Shown here piece after piece: positions 1-8,863 of a stretch of 64,000 bases of DNA. Under the pieces are notes generated by a model. It ran no database searches. It saw only the letters and a program-made list of their open reading frames with translations, and had not been told where the DNA came from. The position numbers were made by a program, and so were the translations under genes. The stretch covers positions 2,480,001-2,544,000 of the forward strand of contig NZ_CP064654.1 of NCBI RefSeq assembly GCF_015529805.1, read 5' to 3'. Every line of letters starts with the position of its first letter. Position 1 is the stretch's first letter. The stretch is from Qipengyuania soli (lineage in GTDB: Bacteria; Pseudomonadota; Alphaproteobacteria; Sphingomonadales; Sphingomonadaceae).

Positions 1-2609
1 GAGCGGATGACCTTGTCGCGGCGCAGCGGCTCGATCGCTTCGGTGACCTTTTCTCGAAGAGCGCGCAGCTGGGTCCACTTGGCACCGTCGGCAGTAACGC
101 CGGGAACGGCGGGCCATTCGAGCAGGTGGACGCTGCCACCATCGGGATAGCGGCTCTGCCACACCTCTTCGGCGGTGAAGACCAGCACCGGCGCGGCCCA
201 GCGCACCAGCGCGTGGAACAGCAGGTCGAGCACGGTGCGATAGGCGTTGCGCTTGGTGCTGTCCGGCCCGTCGCAATAGAGGCTGTCCTTGCGGATATCG
301 AAGTAGAAGGCCGAGAGGTCCTCGTTCACGAAGTCCGACAGGAGCCGCGTGTAGGTGTTGAAGTCGTAGTCATCGACCGCCTTGCGCAGCTTGCCGTCGA
401 GATCGGCTAGCAGCGCGAGGACATAGCGCTCCAGCTCGGGAATTTCGCCCGCATCGCCCATGTCGCCGATGAAGCCGTCGAGCGCGCCGAGGAGGTAGCG
501 GAAGGTGTTGCGCAGCTTGCGGTACTGGTCGGCAACGCCTTTGAGGATTTCATCGCCGATGCGGTGGTCCTCGGTGAAGTCGACCGAGAGCGCCCACAGG
601 CGGATGATGTCCGCGCCATAGGTCTCCATGACCTTGATCGGGTCGACCGTGTTGCCGAGGCTCTTCGACATCTTGCGCCCGTCGCTGGCCATGGTGAAGC
701 CATGCGTCAGGATCTGGTCGAAGGGCGCGCGGCCGCGGGTGACGCAGCTTTCGAGCAGGCTCGACTGGAACCAGCCGCGATGCTGGTCGGACCCTTCGAG
801 GTAGAGATCGGCGGGCCACTGCAGTTCGGGCCAGCGGCCGCTTTCGAGCGTGAAGGCGTGGGTACAGCCCGAATCGAACCACACGTCGAGGATGTCGGTG
901 ACCATCTCGAACTCGGCCGGGTCATGGGCGTCGCCGAGGAAGGCTGCCTTGTTGGCCTCGCTCCAGGCATCCATGCCGTGTTCGCCCACCGCCGCGACGA
1001 TGCGCGCGTTGACTTGCGCGTCCTGCAGATAGGTGCCGTCGTTGCGGACGAAGAGCGTGATCGGCACGCCCCATGCGCGCTGGCGGGAGAGCACCCAGTC
1101 GGGGCGGCCCGCGACCATCGAGCCTAGGCGATTGCGGCCCTTCTCGGGCACGAAGCGGGTATCGGCGATGGCCTGCATGGCCCGTTCGCGCAGCGTGCCG
1201 CCGCCAGCCAGTTCCTTGTCCATCGGCACGAACCACTGCGGGGTGCAGCGGAAGATGACCTTGGCCTTGGAGCGCCAGCTGTGCGGATAGGAGTGCTGGT
1301 AGTCCTCGCTCGCGGCAAGCAATGCGCCCGCCTCGCGCAGGTCCGAACAGATCGGGCCTTCGGGCGAATTGAATGGCTTGTTGATGACGCTGCGGCGGCG
1401 ATCGTCGCTGGCACCCAGCCATTCCCAGTCGTCGCGATAGCGGCCGTCGTTCATCACCGCGAACTGCGGGCCGATGCCGTGTTCCTTGCACAGCTCGAAA
1501 TCGTCCTCGCCATGGTCGGGCGACATGTGGACGAGGCCGGTACCACTGTCGGTGGTGACGAAATCGCCCGGCAGGAAGGGGCGCGGCCTAGCGTAGAACC
1601 CGCCGAGATGGTGCATCGGGTGGCGTGCGACGGTTCCGGAGAGGTCGGAGCCTTTACACTCCCATTCGGGGTCTTCCGCCAAGAAACCAGTGCGCGCTTC
1701 GAAGGCCGAGACAAGGTCTTTGGCAACGAGGAATTTACCCGCCGCGATAGTGTCATCAGGGACCGTGTCGAGCTTGTCAGCGGCAATGGAAGCATAGAAG
1801 AAAACGTAGTCGACGTCCGGACCGTAAGCGAGGGCTTGGTTCACCGGGATTGTCCAAGGCGTGGTGGTCCAGATAACCACGGCATGACCGACCAACTCGG
1901 GCAGATTTGGGCTTTCAATCACGTCGAACGCCACGTCGATCTGGGTCGAGACGATGTCCTCATACTCGACCTCGGCCTCGGCCAGCGCGGTTTCCTCGAC
2001 CGGGGACCACATCACCGGCTTCGACCCGCGATAGAGCACGCCTGCCTCGGCCAGCTTCATCAGCTCGGCGACGATGATCGCCTCGCTTTCCTTCTGCATG
2101 GTGAGATAGGGGCGGTCCCAGTCGGCCATCACGCCGAGGCGCTTCAGCTGTTCGCGCTGCACGTCGACCCAGTGCTGGGCATAGGCGCGGCATTCCTCGC
2201 GGAAGGCGAAGACCGCCGCCTCGTCGCGATTGGCGCCGGAGAGGACGGGCTTTTCCTTCTTCTCCTTGCGGTAAAGCTCCTCGACCTTCCATTCGATCGG
2301 CAGGCCGTGGCAGTCCCAGCCGGGGACGTAAGGCGCATCCTTACCGAGGAGGTTCTGCGTGCGGCAGACCATGTCCTTCAGCGTATGGTTCAGCGCGTGC
2401 CCGATATGCATGTCGCCATTGGCGTAGGGCGGGCCGTCGTGGAAGATGAACTTCTCGCGCCCCGCGCGGCTTTCGCGCAGCTGGCGGTAGAGCCCTTCGG
2501 ATTCCCACTGCGCGGCAATGCCCGGCTCCTTCGCAGGAAGGCCGGCCTTCATGGGGAATTCGGTCTTGGGCAGGAAGACCGTGTCTCTGTAATCGCGCTT
2601 CTCGGACAT
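1..2609 (-). CDS. ileS: Isoleucyl-tRNA synthetase, C-terminus missing
   Basis: Class I aminoacyl-tRNA synthetase that charges tRNA-Ile in the cytoplasm. The frame stays open to the left window edge, so about 869 codons are visible and some 60-100 C-terminal residues (tRNA-binding/zinc part) lie outside. The HIGH motif is intact at residues 68-71 (GDMHIGH) and the KMSKS loop is at about residues 646-650 (GRKMSKSLGN). The long CP1 editing insertion lies between them. The ATG at 2609 gives the expected start, MSEKRDYRDT. It is the last visible gene of a minus-strand run and begins 42 bases after the phosphodiesterase stop, so it is probably co-transcribed. Identification is secure. Confidence 0.97.
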   Translation of the reverse strand, partial: MSEKRDYRDTVFLPKTEFPMKAGLPAKEPGIAAQWESEGLYRQLRESRAGREKFIFHDGPPYANGDMHIGHALNHTLKDMVCRTQNLLGKDAPYVPGWDCHGLPIEWKVEELYRKEKKEKPVLSGANRDEAAVFAFREECRAYAQHWVDVQREQLKRLGVMADWDRPYLTMQKESEAIIVAELMKLAEAGVLYRGSKPVMWSPVEETALAEAEVEYEDIVSTQIDVAFDVIESPNLPELVGHAVVIWTTTPWTIPVNQALAYGPDVDYVFFYASIAADKLDTVPDDTIAAGKFLVAKDLVSAFEARTGFLAEDPEWECKGSDLSGTVARHPMHHLGGFYARPRPFLPGDFVTTDSGTGLVHMSPDHGEDDFELCKEHGIGPQFAVMNDGRYRDDWEWLGASDDRRRSVINKPFNSPEGPICSDLREAGALLAASEDYQHSYPHSWRSKAKVIFRCTPQWFVPMDKELAGGGTLRERAMQAIADTRFVPEKGRNRLGSMVAGRPDWVLSRQRAWGVPITLFVRNDGTYLQDAQVNARIVAAVGEHGMDAWSEANKAAFLGDAHDPAEFEMVTDILDVWFDSGCTHAFTLESGRWPELQWPADLYLEGSDQHRGWFQSSLLESCVTRGRAPFDQILTHGFTMASDGRKMSKSLGNTVDPIKVMETYGADIIRLWALSVDFTEDHRIGDEILKGVADQYRKLRNTFRYLLGALDGFIGDMGDAGEIPELERYVLALLADLDGKLRKAVDDYDFNTYTRLLSDFVNEDLSAFYFDIRKDSLYCDGPDSTKRNAYRTVLDLLFHALVRWAAPVLVFTAEEVWQSRYPDGGSVHLLEWPAVPGVTADGAKWTQLRALREKVTEAIEPLRRDKVIR

Positions 2610-2650
2610 AGGTGTGCGCCGTTAGGGGATTTGGGGCTGGCTTTAAAGCG

Positions 2651-3703
2651 TCAATCGCCGCGCCGCGCCCGGCGGCGTGCGAGCCCGTCATAGACCGCAT
2701 CGATCTCTTCCTGCGAACGGTCGTCGAAGCGCTGGATGAGCGCCGGGATCACGGCGAGCGAATCCTCGACCCAGGCATAGCCGTTGAAGCTGGCCGGTAT
2801 CTCGCCCAGCTGTTCGGGCAGGTCGAGCCCGCGCGGACGCCCTTCGCCCAGCGGCCCGACCACCACGATGCGCGCGCCATGCGCCTCGGCTCGGGCAATC
2901 ATGCGGTTGGGCCAGCCCCAGAAAAGGAACTGCTTGTCGAGCGGGATCATCAGCGTGCCGTTCTCGCAGGAAGAGGGGAACCAGCCGCTCCAGCCGTAGA
3001 GGACATAGTCCTTGGTACACTGCTTTGCTTCTTCGTTGCTGAAGGCCCATGTGCCGGGCAGCAGCGTCCGGATACGGTCGACCGGGCCCTGTCCGCCGTA
3101 GAAGGCATCGCCTCGGTCACCGGTATTGCGTCCGGCGGCCTTGACTGCCGCCGCCACCATGTCCGCCTCGCGCGGGTCCTTCGACTTGAAGTTGTAGATC
3201 AGCGAGGCGCGGCCCGAAGCCGCCATCGCTTCCTCGATGGTCGGAATTGCGCCCACGTGCTTGCCGCGGAATGGGAAGGTCTTGCCGCCGTCTGCGGTGT
3301 AGCCGTAACCCGCATCGAGCGCCTTCAGTTCGGCCATGGTCGCATCGCGCGTATCGCCCTTGCCCTCGGTACGGCAGTCGAGCGTCCAGTCATGGAACAC
3401 CGCAAGTTGCCCGTCCTTCGTCGGGGCAATGTCGATCTCGACCAAGGTCGCACCCAGCTTGGCCGCACGGGCGATCGAGGGCACCGTGTTTTCCAGATAG
3501 CCATGCACCGGCTGCTCGATCCGCGTCGCCGTGCAATCGTCGCGACCGAGGCCGGTCTTGTCATACTGCTGGTAAAGCCCGCGATGCGCGATCAGCTTGA
3601 CCGCGCCCTTGGGCGTGGGGGCCAGCCAGCTCGCGTTGACGATCGTCAGGACGAGGAACAGGAGCGCCCCGACAAAGCCGAGGCGCTTGAGCCAGATTTT
3701 CAT
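2651..3703 (-). CDS. Glycerophosphodiester phosphodiesterase family protein
   Basis: GDPD-family TIM-barrel enzyme expected to hydrolyse glycerophosphodiesters (lipid head-group turnover) to sn-glycerol 3-phosphate and an alcohol. A single hydrophobic segment at residues 8-24 suggests a membrane anchor with the enzyme facing the periplasm. Family signatures are visible: AHRG at 39-42, EN at 71-72, VEIDIAPTKDG at 88-98 and HD at 104-105, which together supply the metal ligands and catalytic histidines. Its ATG overlaps the ribF stop as ATGA, so it is translationally coupled to ribF. The actual substrate cannot be told from sequence. Confidence 0.88.
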   Translation of the reverse strand: MKIWLKRLGFVGALLFLVLTIVNASWLAPTPKGAVKLIAHRGLYQQYDKTGLGRDDCTATRIEQPVHGYLENTVPSIARAAKLGATLVEIDIAPTKDGQLAVFHDWTLDCRTEGKGDTRDATMAELKALDAGYGYTADGGKTFPFRGKHVGAIPTIEEAMAASGRASLIYNFKSKDPREADMVAAAVKAAGRNTGDRGDAFYGGQGPVDRIRTLLPGTWAFSNEEAKQCTKDYVLYGWSGWFPSSCENGTLMIPLDKQFLFWGWPNRMIARAEAHGARIVVVGPLGEGRPRGLDLPEQLGEIPASFNGYAWVEDSLAVIPALIQRFDDRSQEEIDAVYDGLARRRARRGD

Positions 3704-4626
3704 GCAAGCAGTTCTTTCGCCCGGGCGCAGTCGCGGTCCATCTGTTCGATCAGCGCGTCGAGGCTGTCGAACTTGGCCTCGCCGCGCAGGAAGTAGTGGA
3801 ACGCCACCTCGATTTCCTGTCCGTAGAGGTCGCCCGAAAAGTCGAAGAAATAAGGTTCGAGCAATTCCTTGGGCGGGTCGAACTGCGGGCGGATGCCGAT
3901 GTTGGCCGCGCCTTTCAGGACTTGCCCGCTGGCCAGGATGCGCCCGGTGACCGCGTAGATGCCGTACTTCGGACGCAGGTACTGTTCGACGGGCAAATTG
4001 GCGGTGGGATAGCCGATCTCGCGCCCGCGCTTGTCGCCATGCTGGACGACGCCGCGAATGGCAAAGGGGCGGGTGAGCAGGCGTGCAGCCTCCTGCGGGT
4101 TTCCGTCACGCAGGGCGTTGCGGACGCGGCTGGAGGATACGGGCTCGCCACCGTCGAGCACCGGCGGGACGGCGCGGGCCTCTATGCCCACTTCCTTGCC
4201 CAGACCGACCAGTCGTTCGAAATTGCCGCCGCGCGCCTTGCCGAAAGTGAAGTCCTCACCCGTGACAACCCCTGCCACGCCGAGATGTTCGGCCAGCAGC
4301 ACTTTCACGAAATCTTCCGCCGTGGTCCCGGCGAGCTCGCCGTCGAAGTGGAACACCAGCATCGCGGTCGCCCCGGCGGCAAGGTAGAGTTCCTGCCGCT
4401 GTTCGAGAGTGGTGAGGCGGAAGGGTTCGGCATCGGGCTTGAAATGGCGCACCGGATGCGGGTCGAAGGTGGCGATGATACTCGGCCGACCCTCTTCGCG
4501 CGCCCAGCGGATTGCCTCGCCCGCCACCGCCTGGTGGCCGAGGTGGAAGCCATCGAAATTGCCGAGCGCGATGACTGCGCCGCGCAGGGATTCGGGCAGC
4601 GGATCGCGATGATCGAGCCACCTCAT
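3700..4626 (-). CDS. ribF: Bifunctional riboflavin kinase / FAD synthetase
   Basis: Converts riboflavin to FMN and then FAD. The N-terminal nucleotidyltransferase half carries the GNFDGFHLGH motif (residues 22-31) and SSSRVR (164-169). The C-terminal flavokinase half carries GDKRGREIGYPTANL (197-211). At 308 residues it has the usual family length. It lies between the M19 dipeptidase (overlapping by 4 bases) and the phosphodiesterase (ATGA overlap). No FMN riboswitch is visible upstream, consistent with its place inside a housekeeping operon. In many proteobacteria ribF directly precedes ileS; here the phosphodiesterase is inserted between them. Confidence 0.96.
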   Translation of the reverse strand: MRWLDHRDPLPESLRGAVIALGNFDGFHLGHQAVAGEAIRWAREEGRPSIIATFDPHPVRHFKPDAEPFRLTTLEQRQELYLAAGATAMLVFHFDGELAGTTAEDFVKVLLAEHLGVAGVVTGEDFTFGKARGGNFERLVGLGKEVGIEARAVPPVLDGGEPVSSSRVRNALRDGNPQEAARLLTRPFAIRGVVQHGDKRGREIGYPTANLPVEQYLRPKYGIYAVTGRILASGQVLKGAANIGIRPQFDPPKELLEPYFFDFSGDLYGQEIEVAFHYFLRGEAKFDSLDALIEQMDRDCARAKELLA

Positions 4627-5798
4627 TGGGGAACAAGCCCCGCGCGGATCACTCGCAAGGCATTGCCACCCATGGCGGCTCGAATCTCGTCCTCGGTGAA
4701 GCCTTCGTCCAGCAGCGCCTGCGTCACCTGCGTCAGCTGCGAAGTATCGAAGCGCACCGTGGTCGCCCCGTCATAGTCGCTGCCCAGCGCGACATGTTCG
4801 ATACCGACGAGGTCGCGGATATGCTTCATCGCCTTGGCGGTTGCGTGAGGGTCGGTGCTGCACACCGCGCCTTCCCAATAACCGACGCCGATCACGCCGC
4901 CGGTCTTCGCCACACCGCGAATCTCCTCGTCGGTGAGGTTGCGGTTGACCTTGCAGGTCGCCTGCACGCCGCCGTGGCTCGAGACCACGGGACGCTTTGC
5001 CATGACGAGGATGTCGGCGACACACTGGTGACTGCAATGGGCGATGTCGACGATCATGCCCTTCTGCTCCATCCGCCGGACGGTCTCGCGCCCCATGTCG
5101 GTGAGGCCGCCCTTCTTCAGGCCATGCATCGACCCGGCAAGCTCGTTGTCGAAGAAGTGCGTCAGCCCGGCCATGCGCATGCCCGCAGCATAGAGCTTGT
5201 CGAGGTTGTCGACGTTCCCTTCGAGGCTCTGCAAACCTTCGGCGCTGAACAGGGCGCCGACCGGCTTGGTCGCGTCCTTGCGCGCGCGGAGCAGGCGGTC
5301 GAGATCTTCCGGGGACCAGACCTGGTAAAGGTCTGTGCGGGAAGTATCGACCGCCGCCTCAAGCTTCCTGGCGTGCCAGAGTGAGCGTTCCAGCAAGCTG
5401 GTCCATGTCCGTATGGGCTGCATCTGCACGACAGTCAGCAGGGTGATGTTGTCGGTATCGGCGCTGTTGGCATCGTAGTTCTGGCCCTTGGGCGTCTTGG
5501 TAACGCTGGAGAAGACCTGGAGCGCGACATTGCCCTCGCGCAGGCGCGGCAGGTCCATGTGGCCGCGTCCGGCGCGCTCGAGCAGGTCGCGCTTCCACAA
5601 CAGCGTGTCGGAGTGCAGGTCGACGATGTCGAGCGTGGCATGGAGCGCCTTCGCCTCGTCCGAAACCGGGATGAGCGGCTGACCGTCGATCTTGTTCATT
5701 CCGCGCTCGACGATTCCGGGACCGAGAATGAAGAACCCGCCCAGGGCAACAACCAGGAGGATGCCGATGCCGGCGAGGATCTTTCGGCGGCGGGTCAT
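4623..5798 (-). CDS. Membrane dipeptidase (peptidase family M19)
   Basis: Zinc dipeptidase of the renal-dipeptidase family, 391 residues. The ATG at 5798 is preferred over a longer open frame because it overlaps the folA stop as ATGA and is followed at once by a basic-hydrophobic signal/anchor (residues 2-26). The family signature DLHSDTLL gives metal ligands H62 and D64; SAEGL, DIAHCSHQ and GSDYDG blocks follow. It probably acts on dipeptides or peptide-like compounds at the outer face of the inner membrane. Members can also hydrolyse other amides, so the substrate is open. Its C-terminus overlaps ribF by 4 bases. Confidence 0.9.
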   Translation of the reverse strand: MTRRRKILAGIGILLVVALGGFFILGPGIVERGMNKIDGQPLIPVSDEAKALHATLDIVDLHSDTLLWKRDLLERAGRGHMDLPRLREGNVALQVFSSVTKTPKGQNYDANSADTDNITLLTVVQMQPIRTWTSLLERSLWHARKLEAAVDTSRTDLYQVWSPEDLDRLLRARKDATKPVGALFSAEGLQSLEGNVDNLDKLYAAGMRMAGLTHFFDNELAGSMHGLKKGGLTDMGRETVRRMEQKGMIVDIAHCSHQCVADILVMAKRPVVSSHGGVQATCKVNRNLTDEEIRGVAKTGGVIGVGYWEGAVCSTDPHATAKAMKHIRDLVGIEHVALGSDYDGATTVRFDTSQLTQVTQALLDEGFTEDEIRAAMGGNALRVIRAGLVPQ

Positions 5799-6274
5799 GC
5801 TGCTTTCTCCAGGGTGACGAAGCTGTAGGCCGGGCGCCCGTCGTCGGCCGAATGATCCTCGCGCGCAACTTCCGACCATTCGGAGCCGGTTTCGGGCATG
5901 AAGGTGTCGCCCTCGAAATCGCCGTGGACTTCGGTCAGCTCGATCCGGTCGGCGAGCGGTTCGAACAGCCGGTAGATTTCTGCGCCGCCGATCACCGAAC
6001 AGTCGCTGTTCGCCACCAGATCGAGCGCTTCATTGACGCTGTGCACGACCTCCGCGCCCTCAGCCTGCCAGCTCTTGCTGCGGGTCAGGACGATGTGGCG
6101 ACGACCCGGCAGCGGCTTGGGAAAGCTCTCGAACGTCTTCCTCCCCATGATCATCGGCATTCCCATGGTCAGCCGCTTGAAGCGCTTCAGATCGTTGGGA
6201 ATGTGCCAGGGAATTCCGCCATCCTTGCCGATCACGCCGTTCGCGGCGCGGGCGTAGATCAGGAACATGCCCAT
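5795..6274 (-). CDS. folA: Dihydrofolate reductase
   Basis: NADPH-dependent reduction of dihydrofolate to tetrahydrofolate, 159 residues, the normal size. The N-terminal block IYARAANGVIGKDGGIPWHI matches the substrate/NADPH site, and MIMGRKTFESF and VIGGAEIYRLF are the classical DHFR signatures. Two starts are possible (residue 1 or residue 3); the first shares its A with the purK stop (TGATG), which favours it. The 3' end overlaps the dipeptidase start. No thyA is adjacent. Confidence 0.96.
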   Translation of the reverse strand: MGMFLIYARAANGVIGKDGGIPWHIPNDLKRFKRLTMGMPMIMGRKTFESFPKPLPGRRHIVLTRSKSWQAEGAEVVHSVNEALDLVANSDCSVIGGAEIYRLFEPLADRIELTEVHGDFEGDTFMPETGSEWSEVAREDHSADDGRPAYSFVTLEKAA

Positions 6275-7329
6275 CAGCGGTCCAGCCGGGTGACATGACC
6301 CATCTTGCGCCCTGCCCGCACCTCGGCCTTGCCGTAGTCGTGAAGATGCGTGTCCGGCGTCGACAGGAAGGACTGCGCCGAGGAAATTGCGTCACCGATG
6401 ATATTGGTCATCTCGACCGCCTTCGCCACGGTGGAGGTATCGCCCAGCGGCAATCCAGCCACCGCACGGATGTGGTTCTCGAACTGGCTGGTGACTGCCC
6501 CCTCGATGGTCCAGTGACCCGAATTGTGGACGCGCGGTGCCATCTCGTTGAACACGGGACCGCTCTTCGTCGCAAAGAATTCCAGTGTCAGCACGCCCAC
6601 GTATTCGAGCCGATCGGCAACCTTGCGGGCGAGAGAGCGGGCCGTTTCGACCTGCGCCGCAATGACCTCACCTGTCGGAAGCACCGAGGTGGCGAGGATC
6701 CCGTCCACATGCGTGTTGCGGGTCGAATCCCAGAACCGCACCTCGCCATCCCGTCCGCGCACGAGGATGACCGAGAATTCGGCCTCGAATTCGACGAAGG
6801 CTTCGTAGATCAGCGGTACGTCGGGAAGGCGCAGTCCTTCGGCATCACGCGCCGAGGAGATCCGCCACTGACCCTTGCCGTCGTAACCGTCGCGGCGGGT
6901 CTTGAGGATGCCGGGCGCCCCCAGTCGCTCGATCGCAGCCGTGAGGTCGTCGTGCGAATCGACTTTCGCGTATGCGGCAGGCGTGCCGCCGAGATCCTCG
7001 ACGAAGCGTTTCTCGGTAAGACGGTCCTGCGCGGTCTCAAGCGCGCGAGGGTGCGGAAAGATGCGGCCTGCCGGAATAGCCTGCGCCGTGGAGACGGGTA
7101 CGTTCTCGAATTCCCATGTCACCGCATCGCATTGCGCCGCGAAGGCGGCGAGAGCGGCGCGGTCGTCCCACTTGTTGGAGAATACGTCATCGCACACCTG
7201 TTCGAGGACCGTGTCTCCCTCGGGCGCGAAGCCGATGCAGCGATAGCCTAGCTGTGCGGCGGCGACCGCCATCATCCGGCCGAGTTGCCCGCCGCCGAGA
7301 ATGCCGATCGTGCCCCCGCGCTTCAGCAT
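6274..7329 (-). CDS. purK: 5-(carboxyamino)imidazole ribonucleotide synthase
   Basis: ATP-grasp enzyme that carboxylates AIR to N5-CAIR in purine synthesis. The start reads TIGILGGGQLGRM, the family hallmark, followed by an ATP-grasp core with the KTRRDGYDGKGQ lysine loop and a C-terminal block FNEMAPRVHNSGHWT typical of PurK. Length (351) is normal. It is one-base coupled (TGATG) to both purE upstream and folA downstream, so PurK and PurE, which act in succession, are made together. Confidence 0.97.
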   Translation of the reverse strand: MLKRGGTIGILGGGQLGRMMAVAAAQLGYRCIGFAPEGDTVLEQVCDDVFSNKWDDRAALAAFAAQCDAVTWEFENVPVSTAQAIPAGRIFPHPRALETAQDRLTEKRFVEDLGGTPAAYAKVDSHDDLTAAIERLGAPGILKTRRDGYDGKGQWRISSARDAEGLRLPDVPLIYEAFVEFEAEFSVILVRGRDGEVRFWDSTRNTHVDGILATSVLPTGEVIAAQVETARSLARKVADRLEYVGVLTLEFFATKSGPVFNEMAPRVHNSGHWTIEGAVTSQFENHIRAVAGLPLGDTSTVAKAVEMTNIIGDAISSAQSFLSTPDTHLHDYGKAEVRAGRKMGHVTRLDR

Positions 7330-7811
7330 CAGCTTTCGGGACGCTCCGTCACCGCGGCGCTGCGCCTGGCACGCCAGTCCTGAAGGCGCTGCGACAGTGC
7401 GGCATCATGGTTGGCGAGGATAGCGGCGGCGAGCAGGCCAGCATTGGTCGCGCCGGCCTTGCCGATGGCGAGAGTGCCGACGGGTACTCCTGCGGGCATC
7501 TGGACGATCGAGAGCAGGCTGTCCTGACCCGAAAGCGCCTGTGACTGGACCGGCACGCCGAGCACCGGGACATGGGTGAGAGCGGCGATCATGCCAGGCA
7601 AATGAGCCGCACCGCCTGCGCCAGCGATGATGACTTCGAAGCCGGCCGCAGCGGCGCCCTTGGCGAATTCGTACATGCGGTCCGGCGTACGGTGGGCGGA
7701 AACGATGCGGACATCGGTTTCGACTCCCAGTTCCCCAAGCACCTCGGCGGCGCAGGTCATGGTCTCCCAGTCCGACTGGCTGCCCATCACGATTGCTACC
7801 TTGGCCGTCAT
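7329..7811 (-). CDS. purE: N5-CAIR mutase, PurE catalytic subunit
   Basis: Rearranges N5-CAIR to CAIR, the step after PurK. The 160-residue form starts at the ATG at 7811, giving [18 protein letters not shown]; the longer frame upstream would run into gpmA and is rejected. Signatures: [15 protein letters not shown] and [11 protein letters not shown] around the active-site histidine. The start is separated from the gpmA stop by one base, and the stop shares a base with purK. This is the class I (bacterial) PurE form. Confidence 0.97.
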   Translation of the reverse strand: MTAKVAIVMGSQSDWETMTCAAEVLGELGVETDVRIVSAHRTPDRMYEFAKGAAAAGFEVIIAGAGGAAHLPGMIAALTHVPVLGVPVQSQALSGQDSLLSIVQMPAGVPVGTLAIGKAGATNAGLLAAAILANHDAALSQRLQDWRARRSAAVTERPES

Positions 7812-7812
7812 G

Positions 7813-8499
7813 TCACGCGTCCTTGAGATAGTAGCGTTCGCCAACTGGCGTCGCGCCGTCGAAGTCGTAGACGATTGGCTGGCCGGTCGGAATCTCCAGC
7901 CCGGTGATATCCTCGTCCGAGATGTTCGAAAGATGCTTTACCAGCGCGCGGAGCGAATTGCCGTGGGCGGAGATGATCACGTTCTCACCCTTGGCCAGTT
8001 GCGGCAAGATCGCTTCCTCCCAATATGGCAGCACGCGTTCGATAGTGAGCTTGAGACTCTCGGTACGCGGGATGTCGATACCGGCATAACGCGGATCCGA
8101 AGCGAGATCGAACTCGCTGCCCGGTTCGAGCTCGGGTGGGGGCACGTCGAAACTGCGGCGCCAGATGTGCACCTGTTTCTCGCCGTGCTTTTCACGGGTT
8201 TCCTGCTTGTTGAGGCCTGTGAGGCCGCCATAGTGGCGCTCGTTCAGGCGCCAGTCGCGGGTTACCGGGATCCACAAGCGATCGCAGGCTTCAAGGGCGA
8301 TGTTGAGTGTCTTTATCGCGCGCTTCTGGACGCTGGTGAAGGCGACCGTGGGCAGCACACCCTTGGCCTTCATCAGTTCGCCCGCAGCCTTGGCCTCGGC
8401 GACACCCTTTTCCGTGAGGTCGACGTCCCACCAGCCGGTGAAGCGGTCGGCGAGGTTCCACTCGCTCTGGCCATGGCGGACGAGGATCAGCTTGGACAT
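7813..8499 (-). CDS. gpmA: 2,3-bisphosphoglycerate-dependent phosphoglycerate mutase
   Basis: Interconverts 3- and 2-phosphoglycerate. Residues 1-13 ([13 protein letters not shown]) contain the phosphoacceptor His9 in the RHG motif; [12 protein letters not shown] and [13 protein letters not shown] are diagnostic of GpmA, and the second catalytic histidine lies in [11 protein letters not shown]. The length of 228 fits the shorter alphaproteobacterial form. The ATG at 8499 is chosen over an upstream in-frame TTG because it gives the conserved N-terminus. First well-known gene of the purE-purK-folA run. Confidence 0.96.
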   Translation of the reverse strand: MSKLILVRHGQSEWNLADRFTGWWDVDLTEKGVAEAKAAGELMKAKGVLPTVAFTSVQKRAIKTLNIALEACDRLWIPVTRDWRLNERHYGGLTGLNKQETREKHGEKQVHIWRRSFDVPPPELEPGSEFDLASDPRYAGIDIPRTESLKLTIERVLPYWEEAILPQLAKGENVIISAHGNSLRALVKHLSNISDEDITGLEIPTGQPIVYDFDGATPVGERYYLKDA

Positions 8500-8532
8500 G
8501 GAAACTCCCGATTTCCCTAGGAGCACCGCGCG

Positions 8533-8676
8533 TTAGCGGCCCTCGGGCGGCTTGGGAACCCCGTCTGCATCCGATTCGCGCATTTCCCTGCCCTGCTCCT
8601 TACGGCGACGCAGGTTTTCACGCAGTTTCGCGGCAAGCCTCTCTTCGCGGCTCATCTTGTCGTTCTGGTCAGACAT
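8533..8676 (-). CDS. Small basic conserved-type protein, unknown function
   Basis: A 47-codon reading frame in the gap upstream of gpmA, starting at the ATG at 8676. It opens MSDQNDKMSREERLAAKLRE and continues with an arginine/lysine-rich helix (NLRRRKEQGREMRE) and a short acidic-proline tail. I recall similar short 'ERLAAxLRxNLRRRK' proteins as common in alphaproteobacteria; I know no assigned function. It has no membrane segment or signal. It ends 33 bases before the gpmA start, so it may share that transcript. The size and strong charge leave some doubt, but amino-acid order and codon pattern look coding. Confidence 0.7.
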   Translation of the reverse strand: MSDQNDKMSREERLAAKLRENLRRRKEQGREMRESDADGVPKPPEGR

Positions 8677-8788
8677 CGCGCAACCTTTTGCGAATTTCGC
8701 TTCGAGGCTCAAGCGGAGGTTGACTTATCCGCCGTGTCTGCCAATAGCGCGCGCCTCCACCCCGCGAGCCTTTCCGCGGTGGATCCGT

Positions 8789-8863
8789 GCTGCTGTAGCT
8801 CAGTGGTAGAGCGCACCCTTGGTAAGGGTGAGGTCGGGAGTTCAATCCTCCCCAGCAGCACCA
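8789..8863 (+). tRNA. tRNA-Thr (anticodon GGT), CCA encoded
   Basis: A complete cloverleaf can be drawn. The 7-bp acceptor stem pairs GCTGCTG (8789-8795) with CAGCAGC (8853-8859), followed by ACCA. The D arm is GCTC/GAGC around AGTGGTA. The anticodon stem is CACCC/GGGTG with loop TTGGTAA, so the anticodon is GGT (reads ACC). The T arm is GGGAG-TTCAATC-CTCCC. Its last 22 bases overlap the 3' end of the CorC-type gene on the other strand. Confidence 0.97.

Noticed and set aside
2612-3796. 394-codon plus-strand frame over the phosphodiesterase
   Set aside because: It mirrors the minus-strand gene, which has complete catalytic motifs and ATGA coupling.
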